A stretch of DNA of 64,000 bases, from NCBI RefSeq assembly GCF_007970185.1, contig NZ_CP042431.1, forward strand, positions 2,542,001 to 2,606,000. The letters are read 5' to 3'. Origin of the DNA: Pseudobacter ginsenosidimutans (GTDB lineage: Bacteria > Bacteroidota > Bacteroidia > Chitinophagales > Chitinophagaceae). The position numbers and the translations under genes were made by a program. Shown here piece by piece: positions 9,436 to 19,100 of the stretch. The stretch's first letter is position 1, and every line of letters begins with the position of its first letter. The notes beneath the pieces are model-generated. The model saw only the letters and a program-made list of their open reading frames with translations. It did no database searches and was not told the DNA's origin.

Positions 9436-11586
9436 ATGAAAAAAATAACGTTCATCGCATTCGCTTTGCTACCCTTGATAAGCAATGCGCAGCAAGCTCT
9501 TTGTGTAGTAAATCTGGAAATCGATACTGTAAAAGCAAAGAAAGCTTACCTCGTTTATAAGATAGGAGAAAAATCTTTTGTGGATTCGCCCAGTATTCAA
9601 AATGGCAAAGCCAGCTTCCGAATGAATATTCCTTATCCCCTGAATGCCCAGCTCAGCCTGGATGCTAAAGGGTATGGATATTCGAACGGACAACGGCCAG
9701 ACCTGCTGAGGTTCTACCTGGAGAAAGGAACGATCCATATCAAGGCAAAGGATTTTGTCAGGAATGCCGTGATCACTGGTTCCAAAATGAACAGGGAACT
9801 GATGGAATACAACCAGTTCATCTCAGGCCCCATCAACATGCTGGAAGATGCCAATTATGTTTGGATGACCGGAGGCGATCTGCATCGTGCAGACACCAAT
9901 AAACAGAAAGAATTCAATGCTGCTATGCGCAAAGGTGTAACCTGGCTGAAAGACCTGCAGGAACAATGGATCAAAACCCATCCCGGCTATTATTGTAGTC
10001 TGGAAGCGTTGCAATCCGTGGCGGGATCAAACATAGATGTAGTCAGGGTGGAATCTTTGTACAAGATGCTTGCCGCGGGCACCCGGAATTCAGTGGAAGG
10101 AAAAGAATTGGGTATGCGGATAATCGCCGCCAGCCGCACTGGCATTGGTGCGGAAGCTCCTGATTTTACTCAGAATGATCCCAGTGATCAACCCGTTAAG
10201 CTCTCTGATTTCCGCGGTAAATATGTGCTGCTTGATTTCTGGGCAAGCTGGTGCGGCCCCTGCCGTGCAGAAAACCCCAACTATGTAAGGGCCTATAACC
10301 AATATAAGGATAAGAACTTCACCATACTGGGAGTTTCTCTCGATGCGCCGGGTAAAAAGGATGCATGGCTGACTGCTATCAAAAAAGATGGACTGGAATG
10401 GCCGCAGGTATCTGATCTCAAATACTGGAATAATGAAGTGGCAATGATGTATGATGTAAAAGCAGTGCCTTCCAATTTCCTGATCGATCCCAATGGAAAG
10501 ATCATCGCTAAGAACTTACGTGGTGAGGATTTGCAGAAGAAGCTGTCAGAATTATTGGGCAGGGCTGCTGCCCCATTTACCATCAAAGGTTTTCTGGCGG
10601 GAGAAAAGGAATCCAAAAAGATCTACCTGCGATCTGGACAGCATTCAGATTCAACTGTGATGAAGGATGGTCGTTTTGAATTCAAGGGATTTGTTGGTGA
10701 ACCACGCCGGGCTATGATCTGGTCTGACAGGAACAATAGCATCGACTTCTACCTTGAGCCAGCCAGTATTCAATTGACCAGTATGAATTCACTCTCCGGC
10801 GCCATTGTGTACGGAGGCCCTACTGAGCTGGAACACCAACTGTACACGAAATCGATGGAGTCCCTGGATAATAAGCGTGATCAGCTGATGCGGAGGAAAT
10901 ATAACAACCGGGAAAATGAAGATTCTGTTCTGTCGATCACCAAGGAGATTGCAGCTTTGAACAGAGAGAGTAACAGTAAGCAGGTGGAATTTGTTTCCCG
11001 TTTTCCTGAATCCCATTTCAGTTATGAACTTATGGAAGCGAATTCATTCATCATCAACCCTGATGTGCTGGAGCCTATGCTGAATGCATTGAGCCCTGCA
11101 TTCACAAGCTCCGATGCTGTGGCGGATATCAGGAGAAGACTGGCTATTGCAAAGAATACCTGGATCGGAAAACCAGCGCTGGATTTTAAACAGGCTGATC
11201 CAAATGGTAAACAGGTTTCATTGGAGTCTTTCCGCGGTAAATATGTGATGATCGATTTCTGGGCGAGCTGGTGCGGCTGGTGCAGATTAGAGCATCCGAT
11301 GCTGATCAAAGCATTTAACAAGTATAAGGATAAAGGCTTCACCTTATTGAGCGTTTCCCTGGATGATGAGAAAGGAAAAGAGAAATGGCTCGAAGCTATA
11401 AAGAAAGATGGACTGCCCTGGCAGCAGGTATGTGATCTGAAAGGCAGGGATAATGAAGTGGCGAAACTATACGGTATCAAAGGCATTCCGCAAAGTGTTT
11501 TGGTTGGCCCTGATGGTGTGATCCTGGCAAAGAATTTAAGGGGAGATGATCTGCTGGTGAAATTGAACGAGTTGTTTGGCGAGTAA
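9436..11586 (+). CDS. Tandem DUF4369-TlpA thioredoxin protein with two redox centres
   Basis: A 716-residue exported protein (signal peptide ending near S-N-A-Q-Q) built as two copies of the same unit: a beta-rich DUF4369-like half followed by a TlpA/ResA-type thioredoxin domain. The two active sites are W-C-G-P-C (Cys273/276) and W-C-G-W-C (Cys613/616). Both follow near-identical segments (F-R-G-K-Y-V, then D-F-W-A-S-W-C-G), and the DNA of the two halves is visibly alike, for example TCCGCGGTAAATATGTG in both, so the gene arose by internal duplication. Such proteins reduce or exchange disulfides in the periplasm. Placed last in a SusCD operon, it may act on cysteine-containing cargo or on the surface proteins themselves; that role is inferred. 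Confidence 0.85.
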   Translation: MKKITFIAFALLPLISNAQQALCVVNLEIDTVKAKKAYLVYKIGEKSFVDSPSIQNGKASFRMNIPYPLNAQLSLDAKGYGYSNGQRPDLLRFYLEKGTIHIKAKDFVRNAVITGSKMNRELMEYNQFISGPINMLEDANYVWMTGGDLHRADTNKQKEFNAAMRKGVTWLKDLQEQWIKTHPGYYCSLEALQSVAGSNIDVVRVESLYKMLAAGTRNSVEGKELGMRIIAASRTGIGAEAPDFTQNDPSDQPVKLSDFRGKYVLLDFWASWCGPCRAENPNYVRAYNQYKDKNFTILGVSLDAPGKKDAWLTAIKKDGLEWPQVSDLKYWNNEVAMMYDVKAVPSNFLIDPNGKIIAKNLRGEDLQKKLSELLGRAAAPFTIKGFLAGEKESKKIYLRSGQHSDSTVMKDGRFEFKGFVGEPRRAMIWSDRNNSIDFYLEPASIQLTSMNSLSGAIVYGGPTELEHQLYTKSMESLDNKRDQLMRRKYNNRENEDSVLSITKEIAALNRESNSKQVEFVSRFPESHFSYELMEANSFIINPDVLEPMLNALSPAFTSSDAVADIRRRLAIAKNTWIGKPALDFKQADPNGKQVSLESFRGKYVMIDFWASWCGWCRLEHPMLIKAFNKYKDKGFTLLSVSLDDEKGKEKWLEAIKKDGLPWQQVCDLKGRDNEVAKLYGIKGIPQSVLVGPDGVILAKNLRGDDLLVKLNELFGE

Positions 11587-11645
11587 GAACTTGTTTAAAA
11601 TAATAGACAGTTCCGGAATAATTATGCATTTAGAAATAGATCCAG

Positions 11646-11671
11646 AAAGGCCCGCGTTGCAGCGGGCCTTT
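11646..11671. terminator. Bidirectional terminator between the thioredoxin gene and arsC
   Basis: A perfect ten-base stem AAAGGCCCGC / GCGGGCCTTT with a six-base loop (11656-11661). It sits between two converging genes, with A-rich and T-rich flanks usable in both directions. Confidence 0.85.
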
Positions 11672-11674
11672 CTA

Positions 11675-12088
11675 TTAAAGATGATTTACAACAAAGTCCC
11701 TGCAATATTCTTTGATCAGCTCCCGTACCCGCGCAAACTCCTTCATTATTTCTTCTTCCGTTCCTGTTGCCTTTGCCGGATCAGGAAAATTATGATGAAA
11801 CTTCTGAGCATTGCCCGGGAAGAACGGACACCTTTCTTTAGCATTATCACAAACGGTGATCACATAATCGAAGTTGATGCCTGCATACTCGGTGACATTG
11901 TTGGAGGTATGATCTGAAATATCGATACCGTCTTCTGCCATCACTGCAGTGGCCCTGGGATTTACGCCATGTGTTTCCACGCCGGCGCTGTAGATGGCTG
12001 CCTTATTCCCTGCAAAATGTTTCAGGTATCCTTCGGCTATCTGACTGCGACAGCTATTTCCTGTGCAGAGCACCAAAACTTTTTTCAT
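11675..12088 (-). CDS. arsC: Thioredoxin-type arsenate reductase (low-molecular-weight phosphatase fold)
   Basis: A 137-residue cytoplasmic enzyme that reduces arsenate to arsenite. The phosphate-binding loop C-T-G-N-S-C-R-S (nucleophile Cys8) opens the protein. A second redox pair, Cys80 and Cys87 in V-C-D-N-A-K-E-R-C-P, fits the thioredoxin-coupled ArsC mechanism, where these cysteines relay the disulfide. D-P near residue 103 is the expected general acid (F-P-D-P). It is the last gene of the arsenic operon, 14 bases after acr3. The arsenite it makes would be exported by ACR3 or methylated by ArsM. Confidence 0.93.
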   Translation of the reverse strand: MKKVLVLCTGNSCRSQIAEGYLKHFAGNKAAIYSAGVETHGVNPRATAVMAEDGIDISDHTSNNVTEYAGINFDYVITVCDNAKERCPFFPGNAQKFHHNFPDPAKATGTEEEIMKEFARVRELIKEYCRDFVVNHL

Positions 12089-12102
12089 GAGTGATTGAAT
12101 TG

Positions 12103-13182
12103 TTATGTTGTAATTGTGTTTTTATTGGCATACCATCTTTTGCGGAACCAGAACGCAACATTCACCAGCGCTATCAGTGCCGGTACTTCCACCAGTGGTC
12201 CGATCACACCAACAAAGGCCTGTCCGCTGTTGATCCCGAAAACTCCGATCGCTACTGCGATCGCCAGTTCAAAATTGTTGCCTGCCGCAGTGAAAGAGAT
12301 GGCAGCATTTTGCGAGTAATCGGCTCCCATATATTTTCCTGCAAAGAAGCTGACGATGAACATGATGATGAAATAGACCAGGAGCGGAACCGCGATCCTT
12401 AATACATCCCCGGGGATCTGTACAATCAGTTGTCCTTTCAGACTGAACATGACAATGATGGTGAAAAGAAGAGCGATCAGCGTAATGGGAGAGATGGCAG
12501 GAAGAAACTTGTTTTGGTACCAGGCTTCTCCTTTCAGTCTTACCAAAAAATATCTCGACAAAAAACCGGCAACAAACGGAATGCCCAGGTAAATCACAAC
12601 GCTTTCAGCGATCTGGCCCATGCTTACCTGCAACACTGTTCCTTTCAAACCAAATAAAGGCGGAAGAACGGTCAGGAACAAGTATGCATAAACACTGTAC
12701 AGGAGAACCTGGAAAATACTGTTGAGTGCAACGAGGCCGGCAGCATATTCCCTGTTACCTTCAGCGAGCTCATTCCAAACGATCACCATCGCAATACAAC
12801 GCGCCAGCCCGATCATGATCAGGCCGGTCATGTATTCAGGATAACCTTTCAGGAAAAGGATGGCCAGCAGGAACATCAACACAGGCCCGATGATCCAGTT
12901 CAGGACCAGCGAAGCGGTCAGTACCCGGGTATTCCTGAATACTTCCCTCATATTCCCGTATTTCACTTTTGCCAGTGGCGGATACATCATAAGGACCAAT
13001 CCAACTGCCAAAGGAATATTGGTTGTACCGGCGGAAAACGATTGAATAAGATCCGTTGAGCCCGGGAAAAAGTAGCCCAGCACTATACCTGCTGCCATTG
13101 CCAGGAATATCCAGAGGGTCAGATATCTGTCGGTGAACGAAAGTCGTTTCCTGTCTGCAGGATTGCAGTTGTTTGATAACAT
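12103..13182 (-). CDS. acr3: ACR3-family arsenite efflux permease
   Basis: A 359-residue inner-membrane protein with about ten hydrophobic segments. The signature [13 protein letters not shown] places the conserved membrane cysteine (Cys129) in the fourth segment, as in ACR3-type arsenite exporters. E-x-P-A-L-I near the C-terminus also fits the family. It exports arsenite using the proton gradient. It lies between arsM (18 bases away) and arsC (14 bases away) on the same strand. In databases this family is often labelled ArsB, but it is not related to the E. coli ArsB. Confidence 0.93.
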   Translation of the reverse strand: MLSNNCNPADRKRLSFTDRYLTLWIFLAMAAGIVLGYFFPGSTDLIQSFSAGTTNIPLAVGLVLMMYPPLAKVKYGNMREVFRNTRVLTASLVLNWIIGPVLMFLLAILFLKGYPEYMTGLIMIGLARCIAMVIVWNELAEGNREYAAGLVALNSIFQVLLYSVYAYLFLTVLPPLFGLKGTVLQVSMGQIAESVVIYLGIPFVAGFLSRYFLVRLKGEAWYQNKFLPAISPITLIALLFTIIVMFSLKGQLIVQIPGDVLRIAVPLLVYFIIMFIVSFFAGKYMGADYSQNAAISFTAAGNNFELAIAVAIGVFGINSGQAFVGVIGPLVEVPALIALVNVAFWFRKRWYANKNTITT

Positions 13183-13200
13183 AGTTGATAGAATATTGGA

Positions 13201-14058
13201 TTAGCAGCAACCACTGCCTGGTTCGCAGCAGCCTCTTTCGTCCTTTGCTGGTTTTTTTGCAAATACTGTGATACTGACGATCTTGTTCTGGCTGGCTTTG
13301 AAAGCAGCAATATCATCTTCAGTGAGATATTGTTTCAGGATATCATCAGGAAGCAGTATCTCTTTTTCTTTTTGGATAATGATATCAGAGAACCCGGCTT
13401 CTTTTATAATGCCCATGTACTCTTCCTGCTGAATAGCGCCGCTTACACAGCCGGCGTACAGCTCTGCCACTTGTTTCCAGGATGGTGCCAGTTCTCCTTT
13501 CAATACAATATCTGAAATGGAAAAATGGCCATTGGGTTTGAGTGCGCGATATACTTCGCTGAATACTTTATGTTTGTTCGGTACCAGATTCAACACACAG
13601 TTGCTGACAATAACATCGGCCATATTGGAGGTAACCGGCAAATCCTCTATATCACCCTGCCTGAACTCTACATTGTGAAATTGCAGCTTCTCTGCATTTT
13701 CCCTTGCTTTCGCAATCATTGCCGGCGTGAAGTCTACGCCAATCACTTTTCCGGAAGGACCAACTATTTTCCGGGCGATGAAACAATCATTTCCTGCGCC
13801 GCTTCCCAGGTCTATTACCGTATCGCCTTCCTTCATGTGTGCATATTCGGTAGGCAGGCCGCAGCCCAGACCCAGGTCCGCATCTGCATTGTAGCCTTCC
13901 AGTTGGGTATAGTCTTCCGACATGATATTGTAAACCTCATCGCCACAACAGGAGCTGGTAGCGCCGCAACAGCTTGAGCTGTTCTGCGATTTCGATTGTC
14001 CGGCAATCTCTGCATATTTCTGTTTTACCAGGTCTTTCAATTGTTCAGGAGTTTGCAT
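13201..14058 (-). CDS. arsM: Arsenite S-adenosylmethionine methyltransferase
   Basis: A 285-residue class I methyltransferase that converts arsenite to methylated forms. The SAM-binding motif is V-I-D-L-G-S-G-A-G-N (81-90). Three cysteines at the positions expected for arsenite binding are present: Cys66 (G-L-G-C-G-L-P), Cys154 (V-S-N-C-V-L-N-L) and Cys204 (Y-A-G-C-V-S-G-A). The start is set at the ATG at 14058; an upstream in-frame ATG at 14142 would overlap arsR and gives no family-like sequence. Extra cysteine pairs occur at both ends (S-S-S-C-C-G, S-S-C-C-G, and G-C-C-E-P-G-S-G-C-C), which could help capture metalloid. An operator-like palindrome lies just upstream. Confidence 0.93.
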   Translation of the reverse strand: MQTPEQLKDLVKQKYAEIAGQSKSQNSSSCCGATSSCCGDEVYNIMSEDYTQLEGYNADADLGLGCGLPTEYAHMKEGDTVIDLGSGAGNDCFIARKIVGPSGKVIGVDFTPAMIAKARENAEKLQFHNVEFRQGDIEDLPVTSNMADVIVSNCVLNLVPNKHKVFSEVYRALKPNGHFSISDIVLKGELAPSWKQVAELYAGCVSGAIQQEEYMGIIKEAGFSDIIIQKEKEILLPDDILKQYLTEDDIAAFKASQNKIVSITVFAKKPAKDERGCCEPGSGCC

Positions 14059-14080
14059 CTCTGAATATTTTAATCGTTTT

Positions 14081-14096
14081 ATTGCAATATTGCGAT
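14081..14096 (-). promoter_or_regulatory. Second ArsR operator-like palindrome, before arsM
   Basis: ATTGCAATATTGCGAT is a near-perfect inverted repeat with the core GCAATATTGC. It closely matches the element at 14452-14467 in front of arsR. Its place between arsR and arsM suggests ArsR also controls a promoter inside the operon. Confidence 0.6.
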
Positions 14097-14116
14097 ATAT
14101 AAAAGCAAAAAAAAGG

Positions 14117-14446
14117 TCAGCAACAACCTTTCTTGTTATCATATGCTACAAAGAAAGTATCGAATGCGGCCCTGTACTGGTTCCAGACTTTTGGATCGAT
14201 ACAATAGCAAACGCTGGTGCCTTCGATGGTTCCCTGGATCAGTCCCGCATTTTTAAGCTCTTTCAAATGTTGTGAGATGGTTGCCTGCGCCAGTCCCAAT
14301 TCTTCCACCAGGTCTCCGCAGATGCAGGCCTGCGCCTTCACCAGGTACTGGATGATGGCGATCCGGGCCGGGTGAGCAAGGGCTTTCATCATGGAAGCCA
14401 GCTTGTTCTGCTTTTCTGTGAATATTTCTGATTTTGTAAGTCCCAT
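14117..14446 (-). CDS. arsR: ArsR/SmtB-family arsenite-responsive repressor
   Basis: A 109-residue winged-helix repressor. The start is set at the ATG at 14446 (M-G-L-T-K-S); a longer reading to 14605 runs through a terminator and overlaps the neighbouring gene. The metal-sensing Cys-x-Cys is seen as A-C-I-C-G-D-L (Cys41, Cys43), equivalent to the C-V-C motif of classical ArsR, and is followed by the DNA-recognition helix (A-Q-A-T-I-S-Q-H-L-K-E-L). Further cysteines lie at Cys80/82 and in the final G-C-C. Arsenite binding should release it from the palindrome 6 bases upstream of its start, so it is autoregulated and leads the arsM-acr3-arsC operon. Confidence 0.9.
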   Translation of the reverse strand: MGLTKSEIFTEKQNKLASMMKALAHPARIAIIQYLVKAQACICGDLVEELGLAQATISQHLKELKNAGLIQGTIEGTSVCYCIDPKVWNQYRAAFDTFFVAYDNKKGCC

Positions 14447-14451
14447 ATATG

Positions 14452-14490
14452 ATCGCAATATTACGATTAATATTTTATCCGCAAAATAAA
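14452..14490 (-). promoter_or_regulatory. arsR: arsR promoter/operator
   Basis: ATCGCAATATTACGAT (14452-14467) is an inverted repeat with one mismatched pair, six bases from the arsR start. On the minus strand TTTTG is followed 18 bases later by TAATATTG, a one-mismatch -7 box that overlaps the palindrome. Repressor bound here would block the promoter. Confidence 0.6.
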
Positions 14491-14514
14491 AAAAGGGGAA
14501 CCTGTCCCCTTTTT
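14490..14514 (-). terminator. Terminator after the lipoprotein gene, before arsR
   Basis: AAAAAGGGGA (14490-14499) pairs with TCCCCTTTTT (14505-14514) around a five-base loop. It isolates the arsenic operon from the sigma/FecR/receptor operon upstream on the same strand. Confidence 0.8.
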
Positions 14515-14535
14515 GATAATTATGCGATGGTATAT

Positions 14536-15294
14536 CTACTTCTGCGGTTGGAACAACCTTACCACTCTCAGATCTACAGTTCCAGGGGTTACGAAGTAAG
14601 AACATACCCGCCCTTTTTGTCCTTGCTGAGGCAGGAACATAGCGTCTTCAGAGCTCTGGCTCATATATTCATTGTCGTTGAAGGCCCATGCATCTGTAGT
14701 ACCTGCTTTGGTGAAATTCAAAGTATAGTTCGTATTTGGATTCTCAAAACCGGCCTGGGTAAGATAGTCTGAATATACCCAGGTAGACGGCTGCACGTTC
14801 TGCGCTAAATATACCATTTGCCCTTCAGTGTTTTTCATGATAATGTCGATAGGATCGCTGCTCTGCGGATAATGGATATAGAAACCTATTTTGTTGGTAG
14901 CGGGATCGGCGGCCGGGGCCTGCAATTCCAACTGGTTTCCATCGATGAGCACAAATTGAAAGAATCGCTCCATATCGGGATTGTTCAACTTCAGTTGTTG
15001 CGTGTATAGTTCTTTCCCTGATGTAAGATCTTTTATTTTCAGCGCTACTTCATTTGTTGAGGAAGGGTAGGTGAAGACCTTTCCGAAATTCAGTTCCTGG
15101 TTGGGCGCTACCTGGAAGTTGCGATAGACCAATGTGTCTACCGAGATCTGCAGTTCAGCATTGCCGATATTAAAACCTTTGATCTCGATACTTACGGCCT
15201 TTGTTACATCTGTTTCTTTGTTGCAGGCGGTAAGCCCGGTCAGCAAAAGAACAAACAGTTCCCATTTTTTTATGACTGATACTATCTGTTTCAT
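14536..15294 (-). CDS. Lipoprotein of unknown function, paralogue 2
   Basis: A 252-residue predicted lipoprotein (L-T-G-L-T-A-C, Cys24, then N-K-E-T). I do not recognise a named family. It is a clear paralogue of the next gene on this strand (15304-16095): I-K-G-F-N-I-G-N-A-E-L aligns with F-K-G-Y-N-G-S-N-E-R-L, F-F-Q-F-V-L-I-D-G with I-F-S-F-F-Y-L-D-G, and S-D-P-I-D-I-I with S-E-P-V-D-I-V. It is beta-rich and lies 9 bases after its paralogue, last in the receptor operon and followed by a terminator. A surface ligand-binding role next to the TonB receptor is plausible but inferred. Confidence 0.7.
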   Translation of the reverse strand: MKQIVSVIKKWELFVLLLTGLTACNKETDVTKAVSIEIKGFNIGNAELQISVDTLVYRNFQVAPNQELNFGKVFTYPSSTNEVALKIKDLTSGKELYTQQLKLNNPDMERFFQFVLIDGNQLELQAPAADPATNKIGFYIHYPQSSDPIDIIMKNTEGQMVYLAQNVQPSTWVYSDYLTQAGFENPNTNYTLNFTKAGTTDAWAFNDNEYMSQSSEDAMFLPQQGQKGRVCSYFVTPGTVDLRVVRLFQPQK

Positions 15295-15303
15295 GTGTTG
15301 ATA

Positions 15304-16095
15304 TTATTGTTCAAATCTGGTAAAGAATCTCATGGCATTTCCGACAGGTTGCTCTGAGAAAATATATAGTTTGGAAGATGCGTTGGAGGACGCCGGCTTT
15401 GGAGCGGTTGAGTTCAGTGCATTCCAGGTGTATTCTGTACCATCGATATAGGGTATATTGGTACCGGTCTTGTATATGCGCACAGAGAATAGAGCGGAAG
15501 TCATCACGCCATTATACTCCTGCCTGGCAACGGAGAATGTTGGGATTGTGGCAGGTTCGCTGAATTCATAAGGCTTGAGATTGTTGAGCCTTGCCTTCTC
15601 CTCAAATACCTGGGGGGTAACATAATACTTTCCGAAAACAATATCTACGGGTTCACTGTATTGAGTCACCGAAGGGATGAACATATAGATGATCCTGATC
15701 TTTTCTGCTTCTATTGCGGCTTTCTCCGGCATGTCGCCAATTCTGCCATCCAGGTAAAAGAAACTAAATATAGCTTGCCCGTCCTCTTTTTTCAGTTCCT
15801 TTTCCAGTACCGATTTACCTGTATTTTCTTCGGTAACGCTCAGTTTTACCGTTTTCTGGTTTCCGTAAAATGAAAAGGAAGTGCTGCTGTTGAAGGAAGT
15901 ATTGGCGGATAACATTAGCGGAGAAGTGAAAGTGTCCAGCTTAATGATCAGCCGCTCATTGCTGCCGTTGTAACCCTTGAAGGCAACAGGAAATAATTCT
16001 TCTTTGTAGAAGAAATTGTTTTCACCTTTATTGCAGGCTGCCAGCAATAGGATTGCTATCCACAAGCCGGTGATCTGGGTTGTATGTTTTTTCAT
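15304..16095 (-). CDS. Lipoprotein of unknown function, paralogue 1
   Basis: A 263-residue predicted lipoprotein; the start is set at the ATG at 16095 because it gives a normal lipoprotein signal (I-L-L-L-A-A-C, Cys21). An in-frame ATG at 16113 adds six residues. It is encoded 26 bases after the TonB receptor and is paralogous to the downstream lipoprotein. No enzyme motif is visible. Two related lipoproteins downstream of a receptor without SusD could supply the capture function that SusD gives elsewhere; this is inference. Confidence 0.7.
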   Translation of the reverse strand: MKKHTTQITGLWIAILLLAACNKGENNFFYKEELFPVAFKGYNGSNERLIIKLDTFTSPLMLSANTSFNSSTSFSFYGNQKTVKLSVTEENTGKSVLEKELKKEDGQAIFSFFYLDGRIGDMPEKAAIEAEKIRIIYMFIPSVTQYSEPVDIVFGKYYVTPQVFEEKARLNNLKPYEFSEPATIPTFSVARQEYNGVMTSALFSVRIYKTGTNIPYIDGTEYTWNALNSTAPKPASSNASSKLYIFSEQPVGNAMRFFTRFEQ

Positions 16096-16121
16096 TATTT
16101 TTTTGTTTATCAAATACCGTA

Positions 16122-19100
16122 TTAGAGATGCCAGGTTACAGTCAGGCTGAAGGAGCTGCCTACCTTGCGGGTGAGTGTATTGATGTCGCCGATCCGTCTT
16201 TTCGTTTTTCCGTCAGGATCGGTTTCATAATAACCTTCTTCATATTTATCGGAGAATCCGAACTTCCACTCATATACATCGGACCACTCTTTCATAGTCA
16301 TGCTGTTTGATCCCGGTTTTACTTTATAGGTCTCCTGTGAGTTGATGAAAAAGCGGAATGGGCTGTTGAGCAGATTGCTCATGTTGAGCTTAGCTTCTAT
16401 TTTTTTGCTTTTTGTGAACTTGTAGCTGAGTTGTGCATCCAGTTGATTGCGGGGGCGTTCGTATTCTGAATATTGGGGAAGCATGCCAACAGTAAGTGTC
16501 TTATAACCTGCATGGTTGAACGCAATATTAGCGCCCACCCTTTCCCCGGTATATTGCAGACCGATATTGTACAGTACGGGTACCTGTCCATACAGGGGGC
16601 GCTTTTCTTTCAGCAGGGTTTTATGACGAAAGGAATATTTTACGCCGTTATGATCTTCTCCGGCGCCTATGCTTGAGTAGCGAAAGCCGCTGGCCTGTAC
16701 TTCCGAACGTTGCAGCGTGAGGTTACTGCTGAGCCAGAAATCTTCCAGGAACTTCACCCTTTTGCTGATAAAGGCGAGGTTCTTGCGGAGGTCGAATTCC
16801 AGTCCATCAACATCTGCATAGTCCGAGTTGGCGGTAAGCAGTTCAATCTGCCCATTGGTAGTGGTAATATCCATATACATTTCTACCGGGTTCTTAAAAT
16901 GCTTCCTGAAATAACCGGCGGAGATCACTTCACCGGCGCCAGGGTACCATTCCATTCTGAAGTCGTAATGGGTGATGATGGTAGATACCACGCCTGTATT
17001 GCGTTGCAGACGACCATACAGATAGTTGAAACGAGCAAAGCTGGAGTTCTCGATCAACGAGGGCCTGATAGCGGATTGTGCATATGATGCGCGGATATTG
17101 AAATTTTTCAGCGGGGTGATGGTAAGACTGGCTGAAGGCAGGTGCTGCCATTTTTTTTCTTCTGCACTGGCATCGATGGTCCTGTGTACCAGTTTGCCGG
17201 TTTCCGGGTCTACATATTTTTGCTTGTCGAGATCCGCTATTACATTGAGCGCGGCTCTTTCTGCTGCTGCGTCTTTTATTTTTTCGTACTTGTAATATTC
17301 TGCCCTGAAGCCCCATACCAGGCGCAGCCAACTGGTGAAGCGGTTATCCATCATGGCAAACATTGCCTGGTTATTGTTCCTTCCTTCGTAATTGTTGTTG
17401 CTGAAATCGGCAGGATAATAATAAGGATCGTTCAAAGGATCCCTGAAGTCCATGCTCCATTGCTGGATCGGTCGGTGGATCACGGTTGAGCCGATTCCCT
17501 GTGTAACTCCAATGGGTAAAATGTTCCAGTGATAATTCCCCTTTTTTTCAAGAAACTGATAGCCGGCTTTGATTATCTGGTCCAGTTTTCCGATCCTGAT
17601 CTTATAACTCAAAGCAGCATCAGCCATCCAGTTGCTCTCTTCATATTTGTATTCAGACCTGTTCAGTGAACCAACGCCAGGGTTGGTGGTGCCACCGGGG
17701 GCATAGTTGTACAATTTTCCATTTACGGTTTCCTGAGGCGACAACCAGGCTTCTGTAGCATCCTGTTCCAGGTTGGTTACTTTGTTGCGTGCCACGCTCC
17801 AGTCGATTTTGAATTTACCTGCTGTATGTTCCGCGCTGATCCTGTTTTGCAAAAGGTCAATGAATTTCGGGCGATCATATTCGCGTATGGCTGGATCCTC
17901 TCCAAAGCCAAGGTCCTGGCCCCATCCTACTGTACGGAAGAACTGGTTGGCAAATACCCTCGAGTAGAAATTACGGGCAACGATCTTATGGTTCTTATTG
18001 CTCCATCCGAAATTGAGGAGTGCGCCCCAGGTGGTGGTGAAGTTGTATTGCTTTGCCTGGTTTGGTTTTATTTCCTCGCCGGTTGCTGCATCATACTTAT
18101 TCGAATTCATCTTATTGAATTCGCCCCGTTCAAATTGAATGAAGTCATCGATGCTCTGCTCGTTACGATAACTCAGTGAACCCACAAAACCGATACGATT
18201 CTTAGCAAAGTCATAGCTGCGGCCGAGACTGAACTGATAGTTCTGACCGGGGGCTGCACTGTAAATGCGTGTGCCCAATCTTTCCAGTCCACCAATTCTT
18301 TTGTTCTGCGCAGCGATCATTTCCACTGTGGTTTTTTCAACTCCCGCAGGCGGCTGGTAATTGTAAGGATCAGTGGGTTTATAATTCAATCCTGTGAAAA
18401 TGATCACATCTTTTGGAAAATGGTCCCTGCCTCCATCATCAAATCCCAGATAGTCGTGTTTCCCACGGCCGTATCCCAGGAAATCTTTTCCCGTGCTGCC
18501 TTGTACATATTTGGTACCAGCGCTGAAGGTGGTGAAATTTTTGTTGGGAATGCCCATGGTATTGATCTGCACCAGGCCGCCGCCAAAACCGAAGCTCATA
18601 TCCGGTGTTGCTGTTTTTGAAACGATCACATTGTCCACCATATTACTGGGAATGATGTCAAATTCAAAGTCGCGAACCTGTACATCTGTACTTGGGAGCG
18701 TAGCGCCATCCATCATGGCCAGGTTGTAGCGCTCGGCAATTCCGCGTACCACAACACGCCTGTTGTCTGTAGTGCTTACGCCTGAGATCCGTTTCAGGGT
18801 TTCGCCGATATTCTTGTCGGGAAGCGCGGAGATCTGTTCACGGCTGATACCGTTGGAAATGCCTGCTTCATTTTTCTGGCGGGTATAGAGTGCAGCGATG
18901 CTTTCGCGGCGGACAGTAGATCTTACCGTAACACCTTCCAGTGTATTCTTTTCTCTTTTCAAAGTGATGTTCAGTTCCAGTTGTCCATTTTCTTTCAGCT
19001 CGATATCCGATATGATCTTCTTTCCATAACCTATGGAAGAGATCTCGGCTTCATATTTTCCGGGAGCGAGGGTGATGCTGAAGCTGCCATCTGCAAGGCT

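Noticed and set aside
11576-11917. A 113-codon plus-strand frame after the thioredoxin gene
   Set aside because: It crosses the terminator at 11646 and then runs antisense to arsC, with no recognisable domain.
14447-14605. A longer ArsR starting at 14605
   Set aside because: The extension reads through a clear terminator and overlaps the next gene; the ATG at 14446 gives a normal ArsR with its operator just upstream.
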